Shown here: in pieces, positions 1 through 8,773 of the stretch
Layout of the letters: the number at the start of each line of letters is the position of its first letter
Position numbering within the stretch: the stretch's first letter is position 1
NCBI GenBank assembly: GCA_021413975.1
Contig: JAIOPJ010000022.1
Location: 1 to 45,390 of the forward strand
DNA: 45,390 nt
Reading direction: 5' to 3'
From: Gemmatimonadota bacterium
GTDB taxonomy: Bacteria > Gemmatimonadota > Gemmatimonadetes > Gemmatimonadales > Gemmatimonadaceae
Position numbers and translations under genes: made by a program
The notes under the pieces: model-generated
The model's input: the letters and a program-made list of their open reading frames with translations, nothing else
The model's database searches: none
What the model was told of the DNA's origin: nothing

Positions 1-887
<887 letters not shown>

Positions 888-902
888 CGGGGTTCCTGAA
901 AA

Positions 903-1001
903 GGATGTAGGATGAAGGATGAAGGATGAAAGTCGAGCGAGAAGCGGCGAGGAGAGAGGTCGGGGTGGTGGTCGATTCCCACCTTCCACCTTCCTCCTTT
1001 C
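903..1001. repeat. Heptad purine repeats facing heptad pyrimidine repeats
   Basis: On the plus strand GGATGTA (903-909) is followed by three perfect GGATGAA copies (910-930). About 50 bases further right are two ACCTTCC copies (981-994) and a degenerate TCCTTTC (995-1001), which are purine heptads on the other strand. The element fills the gap between the ArsR-methyltransferase gene and ahcY and would be transcribed as part of the ahcY leader. The same 7-base period recurs at 24484-24579 and 38287-38307. Confidence 0.8.
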
Positions 1002-1004
1002 GCC

Positions 1005-1943
1005 TTAAGCTTGCAATACGGCAGCGAACAACGTCGGCCCCTTCGCCTGCGGAGCCGCGGGGAGCGCGTGATGCCGCACGCTGGTGAAGCCGGCGTCACT
1101 CGCCCACTGCGTCAGTTGCTCCGCACCGAAGCCCAGCCAGACATGGCCCATCGTCTGGCGATACTCGGCGCGGTCGTGGGGGAGCATGTCGACGAGCAGG
1201 AGGCGACCACCGCCCGAGCGCAGGGTGCGCCGGATCTCGGTGAGCGCCAGCACCGGCTCGGCCACGTAGTGGAGCACCAGCGAGAGCACGGCGATGTCGA
1301 GCGCTCCGTCGGCGATCGGCAGCGCCTCGAGTGCACCATCACGGATGTCGACATTCCCGGCCGCGGAGAGCCGCGCGCGCGCGGCCTTGAGCATGGCCGG
1401 TGACTCGTCCACCGCGATCACCTGCGCCACGAACGGCGCGATGACCTCGGACAGCTGGCCGGTGCCGCAGCCGAGGTCACCGACGGTGGCCTTGGCGTCC
1501 AGGAGACCGACGAGGGCGTAGAGTTCGGTGCGTGCACCGAAGAGATCGGAGCGCACACGGTCCCACTGCCCCGCCGAACTCGCGAAGAAGGCCTGCGAGC
1601 GCGTGTGCCGGTCCGCGAGGACGCTCTTCACGCGCTCGGCGTCGCGGCGCGCGGCGGTGACCCCCTGCGCCTCCTCGCGCACCGAGGCCCAGAGCCGGCG
1701 CGAACCGGCCTCGAGCACGCGCCCGTCATGCCGGTAGCGATTGGAGGTGCCGTCCTCGCGCGCGACCACCCACCCGGCGTCGGCGAGTACCTTGAGGTGC
1801 CGGCTCACGGTCGACTGGGGGAGCTGCAGCACGGCCCGGAGCTCCGACACCGTCAGCTCGTGGCGCTCCAGGACGAGGAGGAGCCGCGTGCGGATAGGGT
1901 CGGCGAGGGCCGAGAGCCGGTCGTGGAGGGGTGGTCTCTTCAT
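1005..1943 (-). CDS. ArsR-type regulator fused to a SAM-dependent methyltransferase
   Basis: 312 residues. Residues about 5-90 form a winged helix-turn-helix of the ArsR type (LADPIRTRLLLVLERHELTV, then PQSTVSRHLKVLADAGWV). Residues about 130-300 form a class I methyltransferase fold with the SAM-binding loop VGDLGCGTGQLSEV and motif VIAVDESPAMLKAARARL. Such fusions are known near methionine-cycle genes, where the methyltransferase domain plausibly senses SAM or S-adenosylhomocysteine. Here the gene lies directly upstream of ahcY on the same strand, which supports that reading. Its ATG (1943) sits inside a palindrome that looks like its own operator. Whether the domain still methylates a substrate cannot be told from sequence. 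Confidence 0.88.
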   Translation of the reverse strand: MKRPPLHDRLSALADPIRTRLLLVLERHELTVSELRAVLQLPQSTVSRHLKVLADAGWVVAREDGTSNRYRHDGRVLEAGSRRLWASVREEAQGVTAARRDAERVKSVLADRHTRSQAFFASSAGQWDRVRSDLFGARTELYALVGLLDAKATVGDLGCGTGQLSEVIAPFVAQVIAVDESPAMLKAARARLSAAGNVDIRDGALEALPIADGALDIAVLSLVLHYVAEPVLALTEIRRTLRSGGGRLLLVDMLPHDRAEYRQTMGHVWLGFGAEQLTQWASDAGFTSVRHHALPAAPQAKGPTLFAAVLQA

Positions 1944-1958
1944 CCGTATATCCGGATG
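1941..1958. promoter_or_regulatory. Candidate ArsR-type operator over the start codon
   Basis: The 18-base stretch CATCCGTATATCCGGATG has perfect 6-base inverted arms, CATCCG and CGGATG, and also a direct ATCCG repeat. It overlaps the ATG of the ArsR-methyltransferase gene, a usual place for autoregulatory ArsR binding. The link to this regulator is inferred from position and symmetry. Confidence 0.6.
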
Positions 1959-2022
1959 AAAGGTTACACCCTGTCAGCCCGCAGTCAAGTCCGGGGTGGG
2001 TCCCCGCCGGGAGCGACCCGGA

Positions 2023-2799
2023 TCACCGCCGGTCGAACACCGGCTGCACCGGCCGGGCGCTCTCGCCGAGGACCGCGACCAAGCGCTGGAGCTGCCGGAA
2101 GGACGCGTGCATGGGGCGTGAGCGCACCGTCCACTTCACGCCTTCGGAACAGGGCGGCGTCGTGAGCGACCCGTGATAGCTGAAGATCTCCTCCGATTCG
2201 CCGGCATGGTCCTCGATCAGGGCCGCGAGGTCGACGGGGGTCGTGAGGTGGACGCTGTCGCCGGCCGCCTCGGGCAGCCGCGAGATCAGGGCCTCGAACA
2301 CCGGATTGTCCTGCGAGGCGAACTCGATGAAGATGCCGAGCACCGCAAGCTCGCCGCGGTCGTTCTTGTGCACGAGGTGCAGCTCGGCGGGATACGCCTT
2401 GCCACCCACCGTGTGCTCGCTCGGGTGATGGAAGTGGAACTGCGCGGCGCTGAAATGGCCCCCCTCCACGGTGAGTTCGCTCGGACGTTCGATCGCGGCC
2501 TGGATGGTGTGCCCGTTGTGGAAGAGCACGAAGGGCGTGGCGGAGAATCGCTCGTCGATGCGCGCCTTGTGTGGCGCGACGCTGCCCCCCAGGTCGATCG
2601 GCGACTGCTCATGCCCGGTGCCGCACACCTTCCACGTCGCGTCGAGCCGTCCCCACGCCCGCGGGCCCTCGGCGCCCTCGTACGTCCAGTGTGGCGCGTG
2701 CGACTGCGCCTGCGGCTGCGCGTGCGACTGCGCGCGCACCTGGCGCGGCGACGACGCGAATGACACGAGGGCGAGCAAGAGCGGGACACAGCGACGCAT
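2023..2799 (-). CDS. Exported alpha-type carbonic anhydrase
   Basis: Interconverts CO2 and bicarbonate, probably in the periplasm. The 258-residue protein starts with a signal peptide (about residues 1-23, ending VRAQ), then a short His/Gln/Ala-rich linker encoded by near-repeats. The catalytic domain shows the alpha-class signature: zinc ligands H122 and H124 in QFHFHHPSEH and H141 in AELHLVHKN, the Glu of SEHT, and the conserved SYHGSLTTPPCSEGVKW segment with the active-site Thr. Two cysteines (C59 and the one in PPCSE) match the usual alpha-class disulfide. It is on the same strand as the ArsR-methyltransferase gene, 79 bases upstream of it, but the operator in between suggests a separate promoter for the latter. 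Confidence 0.95.
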   Translation of the reverse strand: MRRCVPLLLALVSFASSPRQVRAQSHAQPQAQSHAPHWTYEGAEGPRAWGRLDATWKVCGTGHEQSPIDLGGSVAPHKARIDERFSATPFVLFHNGHTIQAAIERPSELTVEGGHFSAAQFHFHHPSEHTVGGKAYPAELHLVHKNDRGELAVLGIFIEFASQDNPVFEALISRLPEAAGDSVHLTTPVDLAALIEDHAGESEEIFSYHGSLTTPPCSEGVKWTVRSRPMHASFRQLQRLVAVLGESARPVQPVFDRR

Positions 2800-2896
2800 G
2801 AGAGCGCTCCGAGCGAGGGCGGATGGGAGAGAGGGACCTCGCTCCAGTCTCGGCCTCGCGCGCCCGGCCTTTAGCCGTGCGCGCCACCACGTGCGA

Positions 2897-3541
2897 TCAG
2901 GTCACCACCGCACGCATGAAGCCGGCGAGCCGCTTCTCGGACAGCCTCCCGTCCACCCGCACGCCCGAGCAGAGATCGACCCCCTGGGGGCGCACCTCCT
3001 CGATCGCCGCGCGCACGTTGGTCTCGTTCAAGCCACCGGCCAGCCAGACGGGAACGCCACATCGGTCGACGATCTCTCGGCTCAGCGCCCAGTCATGCGT
3101 CCGGCCGGTCCCGCCGAGCTCACGCACCGCGGCGGCGGGATTCCCCGAATCGAGGAGCAGTTCATCGACGCGCGGTGCCGCCTCGAGCGCTTCGTCGAGG
3201 GACTCGGGCCCCCGCACGTGGATCACCTGCACCAGGCGCACCCGCGGCACGAGCGCGCGCAGCACCGCGTGCGCGCCGGGCGCGAGCCGGTCGACGATCT
3301 GCACGGTGTTCACGCCGGCATCGCGCACCTGCGCGGCGATCCCGCGGGGGTCGGTGCGCGAGGTGAGCAGGAAGGTCCGCACGCCGGCGGGAGCCCAGGC
3401 GGCGATCTCGCGGATGCGGTCGTCGCCGATGACGCCCGGCCCACTCGGCATCGCCGAGACGAGGCCCAACGCCGCGGCCCCCTGCGCCAGCGCGAGTTCG
3501 GCCTCGGCCACGGAGGCGATGCAGCAGATCTTGACCTTCAC
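2897..3541 (-). CDS. Phosphoribosylanthranilate isomerase-like protein (TrpF family)
   Basis: A 214-residue TIM-barrel protein of the TrpF family, which isomerises phosphoribosylanthranilate in tryptophan synthesis. It starts at GTG 3541 with VKVKICCIAS, keeping the family's catalytic Cys although the usual KICG reads KICC. Later it has LLLDSGN (catalytic Asp), GGTGRTHDW and LAGGLNETNVRAAI, and VDLCSGVRVDG for phosphate binding. The start codon overlaps the stop of the upstream methyltransferase (GTGA), so the two are translationally coupled. No other trp genes are nearby. Divergence from standard TrpF (LGLVSAMPSGPGVI in place of the LGFVF-type segment) means a paralogue with another substrate is possible, so no gene symbol is given. 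Confidence 0.82.
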   Translation of the reverse strand: MKVKICCIASVAEAELALAQGAAALGLVSAMPSGPGVIGDDRIREIAAWAPAGVRTFLLTSRTDPRGIAAQVRDAGVNTVQIVDRLAPGAHAVLRALVPRVRLVQVIHVRGPESLDEALEAAPRVDELLLDSGNPAAAVRELGGTGRTHDWALSREIVDRCGVPVWLAGGLNETNVRAAIEEVRPQGVDLCSGVRVDGRLSEKRLAGFMRAVVT

Positions 3542-4149
3542 GGCGACTGGCCGCGCGCGAGCGCGGCGGAGGCTTCGGCGATGTCGTCGCCGACGTAGCA
3601 GTGCATCCCCACATGATGCAGGCCGACGCGCGCGAAGTGCCGGAGATACGCGCCCGTGCTGCGGTGATGCCAATCGTCGTGATCGCCCTCGACCTCGTCG
3701 GCGGTGGTGTAGGCCTCGAGGAAGGCCACGCCGCCGAGGAGCGACGAGATCGCGTCGAGGCCGGGCGTCAGCTCGGCCGTGGGCACGTAGTGCAGCACGT
3801 CGCACACCACCACGAGGTCGAACGGCCCGTCGAGGCCGAGTGCACCGAGTGATCCGAACGTGCCCTGCACGATCCCGCGCGACGCGCCGAACCGCTGCAC
3901 CGCGTAGGCACTCGACTCCACGCCCACGTAGCGGAGCTTGGGCCGCGCGCGCAGGAGATGTGCACGCCAGGGTGCCTCGCCGCACCCGACGTCGAGCACC
4001 GAGCGGATGGGCCGTTCGAGCATCCACTCGGCGATGCCCATGACGAGATTGACCTTGCGCGAGACCGCCGCCGGCTTGATCACGCGCCGGTCCGGATCAT
4101 GATACCAGCGCCGGTAGTACTCCTCGTCGTACGCCTTGGGGCCGGTCAA
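3538..4149 (-). CDS. Class I SAM-dependent methyltransferase
   Basis: 203 residues with a SAM-binding Rossmann core: motif I SVLDVGCGEAPWRAHLL (about residue 50), the acidic loop YVGVESSAYAV, and the post-motif strand FDLVVVCDVLHYVP. The substrate is unknown. The chosen start is TTG 4149 (MTGPKAYDEEYYRRWYHDP); the preceding 100 bases have no better start. The gene overlaps the TrpF-like gene by 4 bases, implying a shared transcript and possibly a shared pathway. Remote resemblance to methyltransferases acting on small molecules is all that can be said. Confidence 0.8.
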   Translation of the reverse strand: MTGPKAYDEEYYRRWYHDPDRRVIKPAAVSRKVNLVMGIAEWMLERPIRSVLDVGCGEAPWRAHLLRARPKLRYVGVESSAYAVQRFGASRGIVQGTFGSLGALGLDGPFDLVVVCDVLHYVPTAELTPGLDAISSLLGGVAFLEAYTTADEVEGDHDDWHHRSTGAYLRHFARVGLHHVGMHCYVGDDIAEASAALARGQSP

Positions 4150-4253
4150 TGCGTCCCCGCGGTCGTCGAGCTCGGGATGAATGGAGTGGGCACGACTCGA
4201 ACCTAGCGCGCGAGCCGGGGGCCCACCATGCGCCGCAACGCCGTCGCCTGACC

Positions 4254-4937
4254 TCAGCCGGCGTACATCAGGCCGCAGCCCACGCCCTGCGCATGGCAGG
4301 TCGCGAAGATCCCCGAGGGCATGCGGACGACGCCGGGGAGGATGTGGTCGGTGATGAGCTGGCGCGCGTCCGAGCGCGGGATGTTCCTCCGCGCGGCGAT
4401 CTGACCGGCGGCATTCGCGAGCGCGAGATCGCAGGCGAGCACGATCACGCCGCGCTCCATCAGGTTGTCGAGCGCGCCATCGGGCCAGCTCAACGCGTGC
4501 GGGGCGCCTGCCGGGATGTTGACGAACGGATTCCGCTTCGTCGGCTCGCCCGTCACCGGGTCCTTGAGCTTGTCCTTCTCGCCGAAGGCGCCGTCGGCCC
4601 AGAGCGCGTCGCCGAGCACCATCGGCACGGCGGCATGCCGGACGATGAGCACCGCCGACAGATCAGCATCCTTGAGTCCATAGACCTGCGCGTAGCCGGC
4701 GAGGAACGAGCGCACCTGGTGGAGTGCGATGCCGTCCTTCACCTCCGGCGCGTCGAACGCCATGCGGTACTTCCCCGTCACCTTGCTCGCCCACGTCATG
4801 TCGTAGCTGTTCTGCGCCTGCGGTGCGGCCTGCGGTGCGGCCTGCGCGTCGAGCACGTCGGCGGTCACCGCACCGGCGGCGACCGAGCCGGCGGCGATCA
4901 GGGAAGCCTGGCGGAGGAATTCACGACGCTGGGTCAT
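4254..4937 (-). CDS. Tat-exported DsrE/DsrF-like protein
   Basis: 227 residues. A twin-arginine signal (RREFLRQ) and a hydrophobic segment up to about residue 32 predict folded export. A short QAAPQAAPQ linker follows, encoded by a 12-base tandem repeat (4817-4846). The mature part resembles the DsrE/F sulfur-carrier fold near its end (ILPGVVRMPSGIFATCHAQG). Two cysteines lie close to the C-terminus (ATCHAQGVGCGL) and might be redox or sulfur-relay residues; this is inference. The start ATG 4937 overlaps the end of lspA by 17 bases, so the two form one transcript. Confidence 0.7.
   Translation of the reverse strand: MTQRREFLRQASLIAAGSVAAGAVTADVLDAQAAPQAAPQAQNSYDMTWASKVTGKYRMAFDAPEVKDGIALHQVRSFLAGYAQVYGLKDADLSAVLIVRHAAVPMVLGDALWADGAFGEKDKLKDPVTGEPTKRNPFVNIPAGAPHALSWPDGALDNLMERGVIVLACDLALANAAGQIAARRNIPRSDARQLITDHILPGVVRMPSGIFATCHAQGVGCGLMYAG
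4817..4846 (-). repeat. 12-base tandem repeat in coding sequence
   Basis: Two and a half copies of CCTGCGGTGCGG (plus-strand reading) encode the Gln-Ala-Ala-Pro linker just after the Tat signal of the DsrE-like protein. Length variation here would only change linker length. Confidence 0.85.
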
Positions 4938-5487
4938 CGGTCGGACTCGTGGCCTGGGTGAGGGATGCGGCGAGCTTCTCGGAGTGCTCCCCTTCGCGCC
5001 AGAGGAGCAGGGCGAGCAGGATGGCACCGGTGGTGACGCCCATGTCCGCGACGTTGAACGTCCAGAAACGCCAGTTCGCTGTGCCGACATCGATGAAGTC
5101 GACCACGCCCTTGGTGTGGCGCAGGCGGTCGAGCAGGTTGCCAAACGCCCCGGCCGCGATGAGGGCGAGCGCGGCCGGCGTGGCCCGCGATGCCGGCGAC
5201 GTCTGGCGATAGAGCTGGAAGAGGTAGACGATCATCCCCAGCGCGACGAGGCTGAAGATGATCCGCGAGGCGCCGCCGAGCGAGAGGTTCATCGCGGCCC
5301 CCGTGTTGTACGTGAGGGTCCAGCGGAGCCAGGGCGCGAGGACATCCTCGGGCACATGCAACCCCAGGGCGCGCTCGGCCCAGCGCTTTGAGGCGAAGTC
5401 GGTGACAGCCACGAACAGGAGCAACGACCAGAAGATCCGGTCGCGGGGCCCCGTGGTGACGGAAGGCGGCTGGGTGGGTTCGGTCAT
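4921..5487 (-). CDS. lspA: Lipoprotein signal peptidase (signal peptidase II)
   Basis: Removes the signal peptide from diacylglyceryl-modified prolipoproteins in the inner membrane. At 188 residues it is slightly longer than usual and has four predicted membrane helices. The family active-site segments are present: GNLLDRLRHTKGVVDFIDVG with D120 and catalytic D130, and FNVADMG with catalytic D148. NTGAA in the second conserved block is also seen (residues 61-65). The ATG 5487 is 121 bases from the divergent hrpB gene. Downstream, the Tat-DsrE gene overlaps its 3' end. Lipoprotein substrates encoded in this window include the LAACAG protein at 8774-9331. Confidence 0.96.
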   Translation of the reverse strand: MTEPTQPPSVTTGPRDRIFWSLLLFVAVTDFASKRWAERALGLHVPEDVLAPWLRWTLTYNTGAAMNLSLGGASRIIFSLVALGMIVYLFQLYRQTSPASRATPAALALIAAGAFGNLLDRLRHTKGVVDFIDVGTANWRFWTFNVADMGVTTGAILLALLLWREGEHSEKLAASLTQATSPTDDPAS

Positions 5488-5608
5488 GCGGGTGGTCTAA
5501 GTTAATCGGAGCGACGGTACGATTGGTACGTGAGCGGCGCCCCGGCGGTTCCAACCGGAGAGGCCCGCGGCGGACCACCCGAGTGCCGCTCCACCTCCTG
5601 CCCCGCCT

Positions 5609-8122
5609 GTGCCCACGCTCCGCGACGCACCGCCCCTCCCGATCGACGCCGTGATGCCGGAGGTGCTCGCGACCCTCCGCAGCGCCACGAGTGCCGTGCT
5701 CGTCGCTCCACCGGGTGCGGGCAAGACGACGCGACTGCCGCTGGCGCTGCTCGACGAACCCTGGGCGCATGGCCGGCGGATCCTCGTGCTCGAACCGCGA
5801 CGGATCGCGGCCCGCGCCGCCGCCACGCAGATGGCGCGGCTCCTGGGCGAGGAGCCGGGTGCCACCGTCGGGTATCGCGTGCGACACGAGTCGCGCGTGG
5901 GCCCGCGCACCCGCGTGGAGGTCGTGACCGAGGGGATCCTCACGAGGATGGTGCAGGACGACGCGGGACTCGACGGCGTCGCGGCCGTGCTCTTCGACGA
6001 GTTCCACGAACGGCATCTCACCGCCGACCTCGGCCTGGCGCTGACGCTCGAGTCGCGCGCGGTGCTGCGCCCCGACCTGCGGATCGTGGTGATGTCGGCG
6101 ACGCTCGAGGCGGCACCGGTCGCCGCGTTGCTCGACGATGCACGCGTGATCGTCAGCGAGGGACGCGCGTTCCCGGTGGAGACGCGCTTCAAGCCACCGC
6201 GCGACGGCGTGCCGGTCGCGCTCGCCATTTCGAACGCGGTGCGAGAGATCTGGCCCACGACCGACGGCGACCTGCTCGTCTTCCTCCCGGGCATCGCCGA
6301 GATCGACCGGGTGCGACGCCACCTCGCCGACGGCGGGTCGCTCGGGGACGCGGAGGTCCTGATGCTGCATGGCGGGCTCACCTTGCCGGAGCAGGACCAG
6401 GTCCTGCGGCGGCGCGGCGATCGCCGCCGCGTGGTGCTCTCGACGGCGATCGCCGAGTCGTCGGTGACGCTCGAGGCGGTGCGGGTGGTGGTGGACTCGG
6501 GGCTCGCACGGGTGCCGCGTTTCTCGCCGCGGAGCGGCATGACGCGCCTCGAGACCACGCGCGTCTCGCAGGCCTCCTCGGACCAGCGTCGCGGGCGCGC
6601 GGGGCGCGTGGCCGCCGGCGTGTGCGTGCGGCTCTGGAGCGAGGGCGAGCAGGCCTCGCTGCCGGCGCGCGCGGTGCCGGAGATGCTCGAGGCCGATCTC
6701 GCACCGCTCGCGCTCGAGCTCGCCTGCGCGGGCATCGCCGACGCGGGGTTGTTGCGATGGCTCGACCGACCGCCGGCCGGGGCGCTCGCGCAGGGGCGGG
6801 CGCTGCTCGCGGACCTCGGTGCGCTCGACCGCACGGGGCGCGTGACCCCGCATGGGCGTGCCATGGCGGCGCTGGGCGTGGCACCGCGACTCGCGCATCT
6901 CGTGCTCGTCGGCGCGTCACGTGGTGCCGCGACGCTCGCCTGCGAGCTCGCGGCGCTGCTGGCCGAACGCGACATCCTGCGGCGCGAGGCGGCCGCGCAC
7001 GACAGTGACCTGCGCACGCGCGTGGACGCGCTGCGAGACCGCGCGCGCGGTGTTGACGTCGATCGTGCGCGGGTGGAGCGCGTGCGGCAGGAAGCGCGTG
7101 CACTGCGACGTTCGCTCGGCGCGAGCGCGAGCGACGCGCACGAGGACCCCGCCCGGGCCGGTGCGCTCGTCGCGCTCGCCTACCCTGACCGGATCGCGAT
7201 GCGCCGGAGCGGTGAGGCGCCGCGCTACCTGCTCCGCAATGGCCGCGGGGCACGACTGGAGGCCGCCGGGCCGCTCGGACGCGAGCGTTTCCTCGCCATC
7301 GCGGACCTGGACGGCGATCCGGCGGAGAGCCGGATCTGGCTCGCCGCGCCGCTCGACGAGGAGGAAGTGCGCGCGGCGCTGGGCGATGGCGTCACCGTCG
7401 AGCGCGAGGTCGCATGGGACGAACGCACGGGATCGGTGAAGGCGGTGGAGCGCGAGCGCGCCGGCGCGCTCGTGCTGCGGGAGCGCGTTCCGCGCGATGT
7501 GGCGCCGGCCGAGATCTCGGGGGCGTTGCTCGGCGCCGTGCGCGCGTCCGGCGTCGCGCTGCTCCCCTGGTCGAGCGGTGCCGCCGCGCTCCGCGCGCGC
7601 CTCGCCTTCGCGCACGCCGTCATCCCCGGCGAGTACGCCGACATGAGCGATGCGGCGCTCGCGCTCCGGCTCGACGAGTGGCTGGGTCCGGCGATCGGCA
7701 CGTCGAAGCGATTGAGCGACCTCGCGCGCGTGGATCTCGGCGCGGCCCTCCTCGATGCTCTGCCCTGGAAGGCGCGGGCGCGACTCGACACGCTCGCGCC
7801 GACGCATCTCGAGGTGCCGAGCGGGTCACGCATCCCGATCGACTACTCGGACCCCACCGCCCCCGTGCTCGCGGTCCGGCTGCAGGAGGTGTTCGGCCTG
7901 ACGGAGACCCCGCGCGTCGGAGAAGGCCGCGTGCCGGTCACGATCCACCTGCTCTCTCCGGCGCACCGCCCGGTGCAGGTGACGCGCGACCTCGCGAGTT
8001 TCTGGCGCAGTGGGTACTTCGAGGTGCGGCGCGACCTCAAGGGGCGCTATCCGCGGCACCACTGGCCAGACGATCCGCTCACGGCGGTGGCGACCCGGCG
8101 CGTGAAGCCGCGCGGCACATGA
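5609..8122 (+). CDS. hrpB: DEAH-type ATP-dependent helicase HrpB
   Basis: 837 residues, the normal HrpB length. Helicase motifs appear in order: Walker A PPGAGKTT, TEGILTRM, the DEAH-box variant DEFHERH, MSATLE, LVFLPG, STAIAESSVT, and QRRGRAGR, followed by the helicase-associated region and an HrpB-type C-terminal domain ending with SFWRSGYFEVRRDLKGRYPRHHWPDDP split over its conserved motif. The start is GTG 5609; an internal ATG (VMPEV, 15 codons later) is possible. HrpB is a putative RNA helicase whose cellular role is poorly defined. The stop overlaps the start of the DNA glycosylase gene by ATGA, so both are co-translated. Confidence 0.95.
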   Translation: MPTLRDAPPLPIDAVMPEVLATLRSATSAVLVAPPGAGKTTRLPLALLDEPWAHGRRILVLEPRRIAARAAATQMARLLGEEPGATVGYRVRHESRVGPRTRVEVVTEGILTRMVQDDAGLDGVAAVLFDEFHERHLTADLGLALTLESRAVLRPDLRIVVMSATLEAAPVAALLDDARVIVSEGRAFPVETRFKPPRDGVPVALAISNAVREIWPTTDGDLLVFLPGIAEIDRVRRHLADGGSLGDAEVLMLHGGLTLPEQDQVLRRRGDRRRVVLSTAIAESSVTLEAVRVVVDSGLARVPRFSPRSGMTRLETTRVSQASSDQRRGRAGRVAAGVCVRLWSEGEQASLPARAVPEMLEADLAPLALELACAGIADAGLLRWLDRPPAGALAQGRALLADLGALDRTGRVTPHGRAMAALGVAPRLAHLVLVGASRGAATLACELAALLAERDILRREAAAHDSDLRTRVDALRDRARGVDVDRARVERVRQEARALRRSLGASASDAHEDPARAGALVALAYPDRIAMRRSGEAPRYLLRNGRGARLEAAGPLGRERFLAIADLDGDPAESRIWLAAPLDEEEVRAALGDGVTVEREVAWDERTGSVKAVERERAGALVLRERVPRDVAPAEISGALLGAVRASGVALLPWSSGAAALRARLAFAHAVIPGEYADMSDAALALRLDEWLGPAIGTSKRLSDLARVDLGAALLDALPWKARARLDTLAPTHLEVPSGSRIPIDYSDPTAPVLAVRLQEVFGLTETPRVGEGRVPVTIHLLSPAHRPVQVTRDLASFWRSGYFEVRRDLKGRYPRHHWPDDPLTAVATRRVKPRGT

Positions 8123-8760
8123 AGGGGACCATGACGCGGACCACGCGCGCCACGCTCGCGGTCGCGGTGCGGGAGCTGGCCGCCGCTGACGTCGGTCTAG
8201 CGCGGATCGTCGCGCGGCACGGTCATCCGCCACTGTGGGCGCGCCCCGGCGGATTCCGCACGCTGGTGCGGATCATCCTCGAGCAGCAGGTCTCGCTCGC
8301 CTCCGCCGCGACGCTCTTCGCACGCGTCGATCGCGAACTCCGCGGCGGATGGGCGCCGGCCGCGGTGGTGCGCGCGGGCGAGCGCGGGATGCGCGCGCAC
8401 GGGCTCACGCGCCAGAAGGCGGCGTTCGTGGTCGCGCTCGCGGACCGGAGCGCGGCCGATCCGCGCTGGTTCGCCCGTCTCGCGCGCGCGAGCGACGACG
8501 AGGCGCGCGCCTCGCTCACGTCGCTGCATGGCATCGGCCCATGGACGGCGTCGATCTACCTGCTGATGGTGCTGCGCCGCCCAGATGTCTGGCCCCCCGG
8601 CGACCTCGCGTTGCACAAGGCGATCGGCCGCCTGCCCGGCCAGCGCGCGACCCCGACCAGCGAACAGGCCGTGCGCCACGCCGAGCGCTGGGCTCCGCAC
8701 CGCTCGACCGCGGCGCGGATCCTCTGGCACGGCTACCTCTCCGACGCGCGCGGCCGCTGA
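8119..8760 (+). CDS. DNA-3-methyladenine glycosylase II-like protein (AlkA family)
   Basis: Excises alkylated bases to start base-excision repair. The 213-residue protein is an HhH-GPD glycosylase: the helix-hairpin-helix is at about 136-144 (LHGIGPWTA) and the catalytic aspartate is D162 in PPGDLALHKAI. FRTLVRIILEQQVS marks the conserved first helices. It lacks the extra N-terminal domain of E. coli AlkA and the Fe-S cysteines of Nth/MutY. Translation is coupled to hrpB through a 4-base overlap. The exact lesion range cannot be assigned. Confidence 0.9.
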   Translation: MKGTMTRTTRATLAVAVRELAAADVGLARIVARHGHPPLWARPGGFRTLVRIILEQQVSLASAATLFARVDRELRGGWAPAAVVRAGERGMRAHGLTRQKAAFVVALADRSAADPRWFARLARASDDEARASLTSLHGIGPWTASIYLLMVLRRPDVWPPGDLALHKAIGRLPGQRATPTSEQAVRHAERWAPHRSTAARILWHGYLSDARGR

Positions 8761-8773
8761 CTCGGCGGCGCGA

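Noticed and set aside
888..1004. Possible S-adenosylhomocysteine riboswitch before ahcY
   Set aside because: The leader lacks the conserved SAH-riboswitch core and is mostly heptad repeats; control by the ArsR-methyltransferase protein is a simpler idea.
4934..6898. A 654-residue open frame on the minus strand opposite hrpB and across lspA
   Set aside because: It is Arg/His-rich, matches no family and lies antisense to clear lspA and hrpB sequences; long chance frames are expected at this GC content.
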